Shown piece after piece: positions 1 to 8,728 of a stretch of 64,000 nucleotides of DNA. The position numbers and the translations under genes are program-made. The DNA lies in NCBI RefSeq assembly GCF_900103805.1, contig NZ_FNIB01000003.1:138987-202986 (forward strand), written 5' to 3'. How positions within the stretch are numbered: position 1 is the first letter of the stretch; each line of letters begins with the position of its first letter. The notes below the pieces were generated by a model. The model worked only from the letters and a program-made list of their open reading frames with translations, ran no database searches and was not told the origin of the DNA. This DNA is from Cryobacterium flavum (lineage in GTDB: Bacteria > Actinomycetota > Actinomycetes > Actinomycetales > Microbacteriaceae).

Positions 1-333
1 CTGACCCTGGCCGCGCTCGTACTCGTGCCGTTGTCGACTGAATCGGGGGAAGCCCTGGAGGAGCGGGTTTCCGAGAGCGCCCTCATCGATACTCACGCAG
101 ACCTGGCCGAGGGCTTGCTGCCCTGGGTGATCGGAATGGTCCTCATCGCCGCCGTGCTGTTCTGGTGGAACCTCAAGAAGGCACCCACGACCCGCGCGCC
201 GAAGTGGGTCGCCATCGCCATCGCCGTTGCTGCGTTTGGGGCTTCGTCGGGCACAGTGGTGCAGGCCATTTTGATCGGTCACAGCGGGGCGACTGCCGTG
301 TGGTCCGAAGACATGGACACTCCGGCCCAATAG
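1..333 (+). CDS. DUF2231-like membrane protein, C-terminal part (partial)
   Basis: The frame is open to base 1, so only about 110 C-terminal residues are visible and the true start lies upstream of the window. The fragment shows the tail of a hydrophobic segment at the window edge, an acidic soluble stretch, a transmembrane helix (WVIGMVLIAAVLFWW), a basic loop (KKAPTTRAPK) and a last helix (VAIAIAVAAFGASSG). It ends with GHSGATAVW near the C-terminus, which is characteristic of DUF2231-type predicted membrane proteins. Their function is unknown. The family call rests on remembered motif similarity and is moderate. Confidence 0.6.
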   Translation: MTLAALVLVPLSTESGEALEERVSESALIDTHADLAEGLLPWVIGMVLIAAVLFWWNLKKAPTTRAPKWVAIAIAVAAFGASSGTVVQAILIGHSGATAVWSEDMDTPAQ

Positions 334-484
334 CGCAGTTCCGGCTCCAGTTACCTTGGCGACCTCTGGTGAGCCTTCCGGCCGTCAGGGTGCACCGGCC
401 GAGGCGTAACATGTTTGCGTGTCGGTCATGCGTTCTTCTGACTGGAGCACACCCATCGACCGGCGCTTAGGACTGGAGGCAATC

Positions 485-1102
485 GTGACCAGCACGCGGC
501 GGCTCCGTCGGAATCCCAGCTTTCGTAACCCCACCTTTTTCTCTACCTGGCTGATCTGGCTGGTCGGGTTCCTGGCTTTTCCGATCGCGGGTCTGGCGGG
601 CACGGCGGTGGGCGGTCGGGTCAGTAATCCCGTCGCGGCCCTGATCGGCGGCGCGGTCTGTGGGGTTGTCATCGGAGTCGGTCAGGTGTTGGTCAGTCGG
701 CGTCGCCTCGATCCGTTGATCTGGATTCCCTTGACTGGGATCGGCATGGGCGTCGGGCTGCTGCTCGGCTCGACCGTCGTCAACTATCGCACAACGTTGG
801 CCGAGCTGGCCCTGATGGGAGCGATCACCGGGATCGTGCTCGGCGCGGCGCAGGCCGTGGGGTTGCCGCCACGCACGCGTCGACGCTGGCTGTGGGCCCT
901 CGGTATGGCCGCGCTGTGGGCGCTTGGCTGGACCGTGACGACGCTGGTCGGCGGCAACGTCGAGGCGCAGTTCACGAATTTCGGCGCCATTGGAGCGGTC
1001 ACCGTCACGGCATTGTCCGGGCTCCTCCTGCACCTGCTGCTGCCGTTTCACCCCGCCTCGGGTGTGTGGTTGCGTTCACACCCCATCACTAGCTCGACCT
1101 AG
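485..1102 (+). CDS. Polytopic membrane protein of unknown function
   Basis: A protein of 205 residues with about six hydrophobic helices separated by short Arg-rich loops (SRRRLD, PPRTRRR), which fits an integral cytoplasmic-membrane protein. I chose GTG at 485 because GGAGG lies at 475-479, five bases upstream. The frame is open back to 419 but no better ribosome binding site is seen there. Gly/Ala-rich helices (ALIGGAVCGVVIGVGQ, AITGIVLGAAQAVG) form two similar halves, suggesting an internal duplication. The last 14 bases overlap the convergent DoxX-like gene. I do not recognise a named family. Confidence 0.7.
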   Translation: MTSTRRLRRNPSFRNPTFFSTWLIWLVGFLAFPIAGLAGTAVGGRVSNPVAALIGGAVCGVVIGVGQVLVSRRRLDPLIWIPLTGIGMGVGLLLGSTVVNYRTTLAELALMGAITGIVLGAAQAVGLPPRTRRRWLWALGMAALWALGWTVTTLVGGNVEAQFTNFGAIGAVTVTALSGLLLHLLLPFHPASGVWLRSHPITSST

Positions 1103-1556
1103 GTGGCGCACCCGAGTCACGGTGCCGGCTGTCGCGCCAGGCACCGGTGGCCCACAGTGCCCACAGTACGAGCAGGGGTTGAAAGGCGAGGCGGATGCCC
1201 CGCGACAGATCCGAATTCAGCCCGAACGAGTCCGTGGCCGTGACGAATTGTGAGATGTTGCCGGGAAAGATGGCCACAAAGAACGCGGCCACGGTCCAGC
1301 CGACAGCCACGCGCCAACGGTGCAGCGCGAGTAGTGCGAGTCCCAAGGCGATCTCGACGATTCCGGAGAGTACAACGACGAGGTCGGGGCCGAGGGGAAC
1401 CCAGGAGGGAACCTGCGCCTGAAAAGCGTCACGATTGAAGGTGAGATGGCTGACTCCGGCCAGCAGGAGTAGGGTGCCGAGGGCCAGCTGGCCCAACAGT
1501 CGTGGCCACGAACGACGCGAGCGCGGGCCTGCTTCAAGAAGCTGAGAAGGGGTCAT
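1089..1556 (-). CDS. DoxX-like membrane protein
   Basis: About 155 residues with four predicted helices. It has the pattern of DoxX-type proteins: a first helix followed by a polar stretch ending in VPSWVPLGPD, then a helix containing GIVEIALGLALL, then WTVAAFFVAIFPGNISQF. In this superfamily the proline/tryptophan loop and the GxxEIxxGxxL helix are the recognisable parts. Some members act with membrane oxidoreductases, but the role here is unknown. ATG at 1556 is the simplest start. A GTG 66 bases further upstream is in frame but adds a basic N-terminus that does not look like the family. The 3' end overlaps the convergent gene ending at 1102 by 14 bases. Confidence 0.65.
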   Translation of the reverse strand: MTPSQLLEAGPRSRRSWPRLLGQLALGTLLLLAGVSHLTFNRDAFQAQVPSWVPLGPDLVVVLSGIVEIALGLALLALHRWRVAVGWTVAAFFVAIFPGNISQFVTATDSFGLNSDLSRGIRLAFQPLLVLWALWATGAWRDSRHRDSGAPPRSS

Positions 1557-1746
1557 TGCATTGAGTGTAATTGTTCGACCGTCAACCGGCCCACGGCGAC
1601 GCAGGTAAAGTTGGTCAGTCACGTCATGCGGGAACCAACCCGCGCGTCCACGAGTTGCGCTTCGATCGGGTCGACCGTGCCCGAGGCATCTGGCAATCGT
1701 GGAGACAGCATGTGCACCGATCTCACCCTCAGCAGTTAGCCGGTGG

Positions 1747-1911
1747 CTACCGACCTATCAGGCGAGCGAAGAAGCCGCCGGTGGACTTCACCTTCACGTG
1801 TCCCTCGCAGCGCTGGTTGCGGGGCACGCCCTTCATAACCTGGTCGACGTGCTGGCCGCAGCCGGCCCAGGTGGTCTTCTGGCAGGTCTTGCAGGTGACT
1901 GCTCTGCACAT
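1747..1911 (-). CDS. Small Cys-rich conserved protein (54 aa)
   Basis: Begins MCRAVTCKTCQKTTWAGCGQ and continues with HVDQVMKGVPRNQRCEGH. The Cys/His pattern (CxxC, then C, H, C, H) suggests binding of one zinc ion. Nearly identical short proteins are common and uncharacterised in actinobacteria. It sits at the end of a longer open frame, but the ATG at 1911 with GAAAGG about nine bases upstream marks the real start. A CsoR-type palindrome at 1947-1964 lies 36 bases upstream, so the gene may respond to metal or persulfide stress. That link is inference. It is divergent from the molybdopterin oxidoreductase. Confidence 0.7.
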   Translation of the reverse strand: MCRAVTCKTCQKTTWAGCGQHVDQVMKGVPRNQRCEGHVKVKSTGGFFARLIGR

Positions 1912-1946
1912 GGTGGGTGCCTTTCGTTGGGGAAGTATCTCTACAC

Positions 1947-1964
1947 TATACCCTTGGGGGTATA
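1947..1964. promoter_or_regulatory. CsoR/RcnR-type operator candidate
   Basis: TATACCCTTGGGGGTATA is an almost perfect palindrome with the ATACCC...GGGTAT arrangement and central G-tract typical of operators for the CsoR/RcnR/CstR repressor family. It lies between the divergent small Cys-rich gene (start 1911) and the molybdopterin oxidoreductase gene (start 2065). No csoR gene is in the window, so the regulator would be encoded elsewhere. Confidence 0.45.
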
Positions 1965-2064
1965 CAGAGAATTCACACCTGACGAACGGATGCTCCCGCC
2001 CCGGTCGGTGTATCGTTCGAGCATCGACCACGTGGCCGGCTGAACAGATCGAGAGCGGCGCAGC

Positions 2065-4362
2065 ATGAGTAGTGAACCTCCTATCAACGACGTCACCGAC
2101 GACGACATCGAGGTCACACACTCCAAATCCTGGGCCGCTGGCGTACCCGGCGTGCTGCACTCGATGGAGCCGGCGATCACCCAGATGGGCGCTGTGCGGG
2201 GCATGCGGGCGCTGCTGTCGATGAACCAGAAAGACGGGTTCGACTGCATGAGTTGTGCTTGGCCAGACCCTGACCATCGTAAGGCCTTCGAATTCTGCGA
2301 GAACGGCGCCAAAGCGGTCACCTGGGAGGCGACGCCGATCACCATCCCGACCAGCTTCTGGGCAGAGCACTCGCTCGCCGACCTGCGTGAGAAGAGCGAA
2401 TACTGGCTCGGAATGCAGGGCCGGCTGGTCGAACCGGTCTACAAACCGGCCGGCAGCGACCACTACCGCCCGGTCAGCTGGCCCGAAGCCTTTCGGGTGA
2501 TCTCCGCCAAGCTCAATGCCCTGGACTCACCCGACCAGGCCGCGTTCTATACCAGCGGCCGCGCCTCCAACGAGGCCGCGTTCGCCTACCAACTGTTCGC
2601 TCGCGCGTACGGCACCAACAATCTGCCCGACTGTTCCAACATGTGTCACGAGTCCACCGGCTGGGCCATGGGTCAGACCGTCGGTATCGGCAAGAGCACG
2701 ATCAGCTATGACGACTTCGCCAAGTCCGACCTGATCATCATCATGGGGCAGAACCCCGGCACCAACCACCCGCGCATGCTCACCGCGCTCGAAGAGGCGA
2801 AGGACGCTGGCGCCCAGATCGTCGCGGTCAACCCGCTGCCCGAGGCGGGCCTTCGCCGCTACAAGAACCCACAACGAGTGCGCGGGGTCATCGGCCACGG
2901 CACCGACATCGCCGACCAGTTTCTGCAGATCCGCATCGGCGGTGACATGGCGCTGCTGCAGGCCGTCTCCAAACGGGTGCTCGACGCCGAAGATGCCAGC
3001 CCCGGAACCGTGCTCGACCAGGCCTTCCTCGATGAACACTGTCACGGACTGGCCGAATTGCGCGAGCATCTCGCCCAGCTGGACGAGCGGATGGTGCTGG
3101 CCTCGACGGGCCTGCGCGCGGCCCAAATCGATGAACTGGCGAAGCGGTATATCAGCGCCGATCGGGTGATCATCACCTGGGCGATGGGGCTCACCCAGCA
3201 GAAAAAGGGCGTCGTGACCATCAAGGAGATCATCAACCTGCTGCTGTTGCGTGGCAACATCGGCAAGCCCGGTGCCGGCGCCTCGCCGATTCGCGGCCAC
3301 AGCAACGTGCAGGGCGACCGCACCATGGGCATCTGGGAGCAGATGCCGCCGGCCTTCCTCGACGGACTGGAAAAAGAGTTCGGCTTCAATCCGCCGCGCA
3401 AGCACGGTGTGGACTCCGTCGACGGGGTTCGCGCCATGCGGGACGGAAAGATGAAGGTGTGGATGGGCCTTGGCGGCAATTTCGTCGCAGCCATGAGCGA
3501 CACCGGCATTGCCGAGGCTGCCATGGCGCGCACGGAGATGAGCGTGCAGATTTCCACCAAGCTCAACCGGTCGCACGCCGTGACCGGCGAGGAGGCTCTG
3601 ATTTTGCCGACCATGGGCCGCACCGAGATTGACGAGCAGGCCACTGGGGAGCAGTTCGTCTCGGTCGAAGATTCGGTCTGCGCGGTGCATCCGTCCTGGG
3701 GCAAGCTCAAGCCGGTCTCGACGAACCTGCTCTCCGAGGTCGCGATCATCTCGCGCCTGGCCCGGGCGGTACTCAGCGACAAGGTGGCGGTGGACTGGGC
3801 CGGTTTCGAGGCCGACTACGACCTGATTCGCGAGCATATCTCGCACGTCGTGGGCGGCTGCGAAAACTACAACGAGCGCATCCGTCAGGAGGGCGGTTTC
3901 GTGCTGCCGAACGGCCCGCGCGACTCCCGCACCTTCAACACTCCCACCGGCAAGGCCATGCTGACCACGAACACGCTGGAGCACCTCGAGGTGCCGCCCG
4001 GGCGTCTCGTGCTGCAGACGCTGCGCAGCCACGACCAGTTCAACACCACCATCTACGGCCTGGACGATCGCTACCGTGGCATCAAGAAGGGTCGGCACGT
4101 GGTCTTCATCAACAAGAAAGACCTGATCAATCTCGGCTTCAGTGACGGCGACCTGGTCGACGTGCACAGCGAGTTCAGCGACAACGTCGACCGGGTGCTG
4201 CGCGGCTACCGGCTGGTCGCCTACCCGACGCCGCGCGGCTGCGCTGCCGCGTACTATCCGGAGGCGAACGTGCTGGTGCCGCTCGACAGCGTTGCCGACG
4301 GCAGTAACACGCCGGTGTCGAAGGCCGTCATCATTCGATTGGAGCCTGCTGCCCAGTCGTGA
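2065..4362 (+). CDS. FdhF/YdeP-type molybdopterin oxidoreductase
   Basis: A 765-residue protein with the layout of the FdhF/YdeP branch of molybdopterin-dependent oxidoreductases. The N-terminus carries GFDCMSCAWPDP (C61 and C64) and EFCENGAKAV. A molybdopterin-binding core follows, with FYTSGRASNE, C190/C194 in a DCSNMCHES context, IIMGQNPGTNHPRM and RGNIGKPGAGASPIRGHSN. The C-terminal MopB-type domain ends in RGCAAAYYPEANVLVP. The family is related to formate dehydrogenase H, but the physiological substrate of most members is unknown and acid resistance has been proposed for E. coli YdeP. No partner subunits are adjacent, so it probably acts as a soluble single-subunit enzyme. It converges with the DUF6457 gene 18 bases away. 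Confidence 0.9.
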   Translation: MSSEPPINDVTDDDIEVTHSKSWAAGVPGVLHSMEPAITQMGAVRGMRALLSMNQKDGFDCMSCAWPDPDHRKAFEFCENGAKAVTWEATPITIPTSFWAEHSLADLREKSEYWLGMQGRLVEPVYKPAGSDHYRPVSWPEAFRVISAKLNALDSPDQAAFYTSGRASNEAAFAYQLFARAYGTNNLPDCSNMCHESTGWAMGQTVGIGKSTISYDDFAKSDLIIIMGQNPGTNHPRMLTALEEAKDAGAQIVAVNPLPEAGLRRYKNPQRVRGVIGHGTDIADQFLQIRIGGDMALLQAVSKRVLDAEDASPGTVLDQAFLDEHCHGLAELREHLAQLDERMVLASTGLRAAQIDELAKRYISADRVIITWAMGLTQQKKGVVTIKEIINLLLLRGNIGKPGAGASPIRGHSNVQGDRTMGIWEQMPPAFLDGLEKEFGFNPPRKHGVDSVDGVRAMRDGKMKVWMGLGGNFVAAMSDTGIAEAAMARTEMSVQISTKLNRSHAVTGEEALILPTMGRTEIDEQATGEQFVSVEDSVCAVHPSWGKLKPVSTNLLSEVAIISRLARAVLSDKVAVDWAGFEADYDLIREHISHVVGGCENYNERIRQEGGFVLPNGPRDSRTFNTPTGKAMLTTNTLEHLEVPPGRLVLQTLRSHDQFNTTIYGLDDRYRGIKKGRHVVFINKKDLINLGFSDGDLVDVHSEFSDNVDRVLRGYRLVAYPTPRGCAAAYYPEANVLVPLDSVADGSNTPVSKAVIIRLEPAAQS

Positions 4363-4380
4363 AAGCTAGTGTGCTCATGG

Positions 4381-4698
4381 TTACTGAGCAGTATTGACCC
4401 AGCCGGCCTCGTCGGGGTTCTCCTCCGCGGGCTGCCGGCAGACGTCGAGCACGATCTCCGCTGCCCGGGCGATCGCTAACTGCGAGGCTATCGTCGAGTT
4501 GGCTGCGGCGAGGCCTGCGGCGTAGCCGACGACGAAGGTGGTGATCGGGGCGGCCATGGGGCTGACAGCGTGAGCAGCCTCATCGGCGACGTTGAGAATG
4601 AGGTGGTTGTCCAGTTCCAGGTCCAGAATCTGCAGGGCCTGGCTGAGCCGGCGGGTCCACTGCTGGAGGATCTTTTCGTCTACGGCGTTATGCGTCAC
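4381..4698 (-). CDS. DUF6457 protein, probably linked to molybdenum cofactor
   Basis: A helical protein of 105 residues containing LNVADEAAHAVSPMAAPITT, which matches the small DUF6457 domain often found fused to, or next to, MobA-like nucleotidyltransferases in actinobacteria. Its position facing a molybdopterin oxidoreductase supports a role in cofactor supply, though no biochemical function is established. The GTG start at 4698 is supported by AAGGAG about six bases upstream. Confidence 0.7.
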   Translation of the reverse strand: MTHNAVDEKILQQWTRRLSQALQILDLELDNHLILNVADEAAHAVSPMAAPITTFVVGYAAGLAAANSTIASQLAIARAAEIVLDVCRQPAEENPDEAGWVNTAQ

Positions 4699-4810
4699 AG
4701 CAGCTCCTTGAGTTGTCGGGTCTCACGTGTCGGATGCATCGGATGCTTAGCTGATCTGAGGGTACCCTCGCCGGAGAATTTCTGTGCAACGAAATAGTGC
4801 CGACCGCGCG

Positions 4811-5299
4811 TTACCAACCCATCGTGCCCGCGGCCCCCTTGAACGGTCCGGCGATTTTTGCCGTGATCCAGCCGCCGTAGTAGTCACCCTCCTGCGCGCG
4901 CACGGTTTCACCGTCAACGGTGCAGCGCGCCATGGCTCCCGGGTAGATAGCCACCCGGTCCGCCAGCGTTTCGAAGCCTGCGGTCGGCGTGGGATAGAAC
5001 CAGGCGGCCCGGGCGCTTGAACCGACGGTGAGGTAGCCGGCGACGCCCTTGTATTCGCAGTAGCTGTGGCCCGGTGCGGGTTGCAGCAGGCCAGGGTCGA
5101 ACGCCGTGCGCGGCAGGTAGTACACCGGGGGATGGCTGGTTTCCAGCACCCGCACCACGTCGGTTGTGTCGGCGATCGTCACGCCGTCGAGTTCGATCGT
5201 GACGTGCTCACCGGTGTGTTCGACGCGCGGCGGTCGCGGGTAGTCCCAGACGGATTCCTGGCCCGGGCGGAGGGGATCGCGTTTCACTCGCTCATTCAT
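4811..5299 (-). CDS. DUF427 domain protein
   Basis: A protein of 162 residues with the DUF427 signature: EHVTIELDGVTIADTTD, a His-Pro-Pro stretch followed by VYYLPRTAFD, the CEYKG motif, and WFYPTP followed by RVAIYPGAM near the C-terminus. DUF427 proteins have a small beta-rich fold of unknown function. The gene follows the MFS gene with a 9-base gap on the same strand, so the two are probably cotranscribed. It lacks a signal peptide and is probably cytosolic. Confidence 0.85.
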   Translation of the reverse strand: MNERVKRDPLRPGQESVWDYPRPPRVEHTGEHVTIELDGVTIADTTDVVRVLETSHPPVYYLPRTAFDPGLLQPAPGHSYCEYKGVAGYLTVGSSARAAWFYPTPTAGFETLADRVAIYPGAMARCTVDGETVRAQEGDYYGGWITAKIAGPFKGAAGTMGW

Positions 5300-5308
5300 G
5301 ACCCGATG

Positions 5309-6589
5309 CTAGAACGGTAACCTGCGAAGCCAGCTGTCAGTTCTGTGGGGGCGCAGGTTTCGGGGACGCAGGGCGACCACGGTCAGCGCGGCGGCCAGCA
5401 CCGCGAGACCGGCGACCATGCCGACCGTGCCGCCCCAGCCCCACTGCACGAAGAACACGCCGCCCAGCCAGCCGAACAGGCTCGATCCGGCGTAGTAGGA
5501 CAGGTTGTACAGCGATGATGCCTGAGCGCGACCGACCGTGGCCTCGGCGCCGGTCCACCCGGAGGCCACGGCGTGCGCGGCAAAGAAGCCGGCCGTGGCC
5601 AGCACGAGGCCGAGCAGAACGACCACGAGCACGCTCGACAGGGTTAGAAGTACGCCCACTGTCATGCAGGCGAGCGAGCCGAGCAGAATCGACCAGCGTC
5701 CGAATCGGGCAGCCAGGATGCCGGCCTGGGCCGACGACCAGGTGCCGGCGAGGTAGGCCACGAAGACGAGACTGATCAGGGCTTGTGGAAGGTTGAAAGG
5801 GTCGTGGGCTAGGCGAAAACCGAGGTAGTTGTAGAGGGCAACGAACCCGCCCATCAGCAGAAACCCCTGGGCATAGAGCGCGAGCAGGCGCGGTGACTTG
5901 AGGTTGGCGCCGAGTAGCCTGACCAGGCTGAGATCCGTGCCGCGTTCGCGTGCCCGGCGCGGCACAAAACCGCGAGGCGCCGGAATCAGACTGATGAACA
6001 GCACGGCCGACACCGCGCAGAGCACGCCGACGGTGAAAACGCCGACTCGCCAGTTGGTCAGTTCGGTGACCGGCCCGGCCACGAGACGCCCGAGCAGTCC
6101 ACCGATCGAGGTGCCGGCCACGTAGGTGCCCGCCGCACGGGCGGCGTGCCTTGGTTCGATCTCCTCGCTCAGGTAGGCGATCGCGATCGCCGGCACCCCG
6201 CCGAGCATCAACCCTTCGACGAAACGGCCGGTGAGCAACAGCGAGAAGGTGGGCGCGAACGGCACCAGCAGCCCGAACACCGTGGCGGCGATCACCGCGA
6301 TCGACATGGCCCGCACCCGGCCGAGCCGGTCGGCTACGAGCGACCAGGGAATCACGCCGATGGCCAGGCCGAGTGTCGATGCGGAGATGACGAGGGCGGC
6401 ATCCGCTGCGCTGACCCCCACGTCGCCGGCGATCTGGGCGAGCACAGCCTGGGGCGAGTAGAGCTGGGCGAACGTGGCGATGCCGGCGAAGAACAGTCCG
6501 GCGAGCAGTTTGCGGTAGTCGGAGCTGCCGTGCGAGTGCCCGTTCCAGCTCGCGGATGACGCCGCCCGGCCCGGGTGCGCGGGCGTCAT
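5309..6589 (-). CDS. MFS transporter (YnfM-like exporter)
   Basis: A protein of 426 residues with about 12 transmembrane helices. The motif between helices 2 and 3 reads WSLVADRLGRVRAM, a form of the MFS A-motif, and PAIAIAYLSEEIEPRHAARA resembles the YnfM/Bcr-type region. The order FATFAQLYSPQAVLA, VSAADAALVISASTLGLAIG is typical of the YnfM group of drug or arabinose efflux permeases, whose natural substrates are mostly unknown. The downstream DUF427 gene is probably in the same operon. The gene upstream is divergent. Confidence 0.85.
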   Translation of the reverse strand: MTPAHPGRAASSASWNGHSHGSSDYRKLLAGLFFAGIATFAQLYSPQAVLAQIAGDVGVSAADAALVISASTLGLAIGVIPWSLVADRLGRVRAMSIAVIAATVFGLLVPFAPTFSLLLTGRFVEGLMLGGVPAIAIAYLSEEIEPRHAARAAGTYVAGTSIGGLLGRLVAGPVTELTNWRVGVFTVGVLCAVSAVLFISLIPAPRGFVPRRARERGTDLSLVRLLGANLKSPRLLALYAQGFLLMGGFVALYNYLGFRLAHDPFNLPQALISLVFVAYLAGTWSSAQAGILAARFGRWSILLGSLACMTVGVLLTLSSVLVVVLLGLVLATAGFFAAHAVASGWTGAEATVGRAQASSLYNLSYYAGSSLFGWLGGVFFVQWGWGGTVGMVAGLAVLAAALTVVALRPRNLRPHRTDSWLRRLPF

Positions 6590-6674
6590 CTGCGGGTGGT
6601 CAGGACTGGGGGCACTCGTTCAGAGTACCCGGCTGCGCCGCACCCACCGTGACGAATCTGGCTACAGTGTGCGC

Positions 6675-7697
6675 ATGAGTTCTGATGCGGTAAATCTGAC
6701 GGTTGACGGCCCGCACGGTGCGCGCGAGGTGCGCCTGTCGAGCCCGGCCCGGGTGCTCTGGCCCGAGCCGGGAATCACCAAACTCGACCTCGCCCAGTAC
6801 TTCATCGACGTGGGGGAGGCGTTTGTTGGGGCCAACGGTGACCGTCCGGTGTCGCTGCAGCGCTTCAGTGGCGGCATCGACGGGGAGCAGTTCTTCTCCA
6901 AGAACCCGCCGAAGGGCGCACCGGACTATGTGCGGGCCGTACCCGTGGTCTACCCGAGCGGGCGCACGCATCCGCAGCTCGTGCTCGACGAACCGGCCGC
7001 CGTGGTGTGGGCGGTGCAGATGAACACGATCGTGTTCCACCCCTGGCCGTCCCGGGCCGAACTCCCCGATAATCCCGACGAACTCCGCATCGACCTGGAT
7101 CCGCAGCCGGGAACCGATTTCGCCGATACCATTCCCGTCGCCGTGGAACTGAAGAACCTGCTCGCCGAAGACGGCCTGACGGCGTTTGTGAAGACATCCG
7201 GTAATCGCGGGCTGCACGTCTTCGCGCCGATCGAACCCACCCGCGAATTTCTCGACGTGCGGCACGCGGTCATTGCGGCCGCGCGCGAACTGGAACGACG
7301 GATGCCCGAGACGGTCACCACGAACTGGTGGAAGGAAGAGCGGGGCGAGCGCATCTTCATCGACTATAACCAGGCCAACCGCGATCGCACCATGGCCGGC
7401 GCGTACAGCCCCCGGCCGCTGCCGCACGCTCCGGTCTCCTGCCCGCTGGAGTGGAGCGAACTCGCCGGGGCCGACCCGCGTGCATTCACGATTCTGACGG
7501 TTCCGGATCGACTGCGGAGCCAGGGCGACCCGTGGGCGACGATGCATGGGCACCCCGGCACCATCGACACCCTGTATTCGTGGTGGGAACGCGATCTGTC
7601 CAACGGGCTCGGCGAACTGCCCTTTCCGCCGGACTTTCCGAAGATGCCGGGGGAGCCGCCGCGCGTGCAGCCCAGTCGCGCCAGGAAGCCCGGCTAG
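6675..7697 (+). CDS. Stand-alone LigD-type primase/polymerase (PolDom)
   Basis: A protein of 340 residues that corresponds to the polymerase domain of bacterial LigD alone. The catalytic metal-binding pair is in ELRIDLDPQPG (D140 and D142), followed by VKTSGNRGLHVFAP, the template-binding/SGxxGxH region, and IFIDYNQANRDRTMAGAYS with the third acidic residue. In non-homologous end joining this domain fills gaps with ribonucleotides. It carries no ligase or phosphoesterase domain. A second, full-length LigD and Ku lie 2-5 kb downstream, so it probably belongs to the same repair pathway. ATG at 6675 was preferred over GTG at 6669. Confidence 0.9.
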   Translation: MSSDAVNLTVDGPHGAREVRLSSPARVLWPEPGITKLDLAQYFIDVGEAFVGANGDRPVSLQRFSGGIDGEQFFSKNPPKGAPDYVRAVPVVYPSGRTHPQLVLDEPAAVVWAVQMNTIVFHPWPSRAELPDNPDELRIDLDPQPGTDFADTIPVAVELKNLLAEDGLTAFVKTSGNRGLHVFAPIEPTREFLDVRHAVIAAARELERRMPETVTTNWWKEERGERIFIDYNQANRDRTMAGAYSPRPLPHAPVSCPLEWSELAGADPRAFTILTVPDRLRSQGDPWATMHGHPGTIDTLYSWWERDLSNGLGELPFPPDFPKMPGEPPRVQPSRARKPG

Positions 7698-7717
7698 CCC
7701 GCCGCCCGAGCCCGCGG

Positions 7718-8719
7718 TCAGTTCGCTATGCGCTCGAATGGCAGGGGCGGCTCCGGCGGGGTGCCAGTGCCGAACGGGTGCCCGCCGAGGTCGGCGCGAG
7801 CGTGCGGGGCCAGCCAGGCTGCGGCATCCGGTCCCTTAGGCACGATGCCGCTCGGGTTGATGTCCACGTGGGTCACGTAATAGTGTTTTTTGATCTGGTC
7901 GAAGTCGATGGTGTCGCCGAACCCGGGGGTCTGGAACAGGTCGCGGGCGTAGGCCCACAGCACCGGCATCTCGCTGAGCTTGTTGCGATTGCACTTGAAA
8001 TGCCCGTGATAGACCGAGTCGAACCGGGCCAGGGTGGTGAACAAGCGGATGTCCGCCTCGGTTATCGTGTCGCCCACGAGATACCGCTGCCCGGCCAGGC
8101 GCTGTTCGAGCCAGTCGAGCCGCGCGAACAGGGCGTCGTAAGCCCGCTCGTAGGACTTCTGGCTGCCGGCGAAACCGCACTTGTAGACGCCGTTGTTCAC
8201 GTCGTGAAAGATCAGGTTGGCGACCTCGTCGATCTCGGCCCGCAGCACCTCGGGGTAGAGGTCGGGGGCGCCGGGACGGTGGTACTGCGTCCACTGCGTC
8301 TCGAAATCGAGGGTGATCTGCGGGTAGTTGTTGGTGACGACCTTACCGCTTGGCACATCGACGATCGCCGGCACGGTGATGCCGCGGGGATAGTCGGGAA
8401 AGCGGGCGAAGAAGGCCTGCTGCAGGCGTTCGATGCCGAGCACCGGGTCGAGGCCGCCGGGGTCGAGGTCGAAGGTCCAGCTGTTCTTGTCGTGCGTGGG
8501 GCCGGGCAGACCGAGCGAGATCACACCCTCAAGGCCGAGCAGGCGGCGCACGATGGTGGTGCGGTTCGCCCAGGGACAGGCGCGGGCCGCGACCAGGCGG
8601 TACCGGCCCGGTTCGACCGGCCAGCCGTCCCGGCCGTCCTGGGTGATGCGGTCTTCGATGTAATTGGTGTCGCGGTTGAAATCCAGGCCGGGCGTGATGT
8701 AACTGGGGTCGAGGCTCAT
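7718..8719 (-). CDS. Glutathionyl-hydroquinone reductase-like GST (Xi class)
   Basis: A protein of 333 residues with the ACPWANRT motif (active Cys about residue 48), TVPAIVDVPSGKVVTNNYPQ and NNGVYKCGFA. These mark the YqjG/PcpF-like Xi class of glutathione transferases, which reduce conjugated hydroquinones. The C-terminal helical domain contains GDTITEADIRLFTTLARFD. Actinobacteria generally use mycothiol rather than glutathione, so the thiol partner is probably mycothiol. That is inference. The gene is downstream of a small hypothetical gene (9-base gap) and is likely cotranscribed with it. Confidence 0.9.
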   Translation of the reverse strand: MSLDPSYITPGLDFNRDTNYIEDRITQDGRDGWPVEPGRYRLVAARACPWANRTTIVRRLLGLEGVISLGLPGPTHDKNSWTFDLDPGGLDPVLGIERLQQAFFARFPDYPRGITVPAIVDVPSGKVVTNNYPQITLDFETQWTQYHRPGAPDLYPEVLRAEIDEVANLIFHDVNNGVYKCGFAGSQKSYERAYDALFARLDWLEQRLAGQRYLVGDTITEADIRLFTTLARFDSVYHGHFKCNRNKLSEMPVLWAYARDLFQTPGFGDTIDFDQIKKHYYVTHVDINPSGIVPKGPDAAAWLAPHARADLGGHPFGTGTPPEPPLPFERIAN

Positions 8720-8728
8720 GCGTCCACG

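Noticed and set aside
2527-4167. Open frame of 546 codons on the minus strand
   Set aside because: It is exactly antisense to the molybdopterin oxidoreductase, rich in His/Arg/Val/Gly and without motifs. It is a shadow of high-GC codon use.
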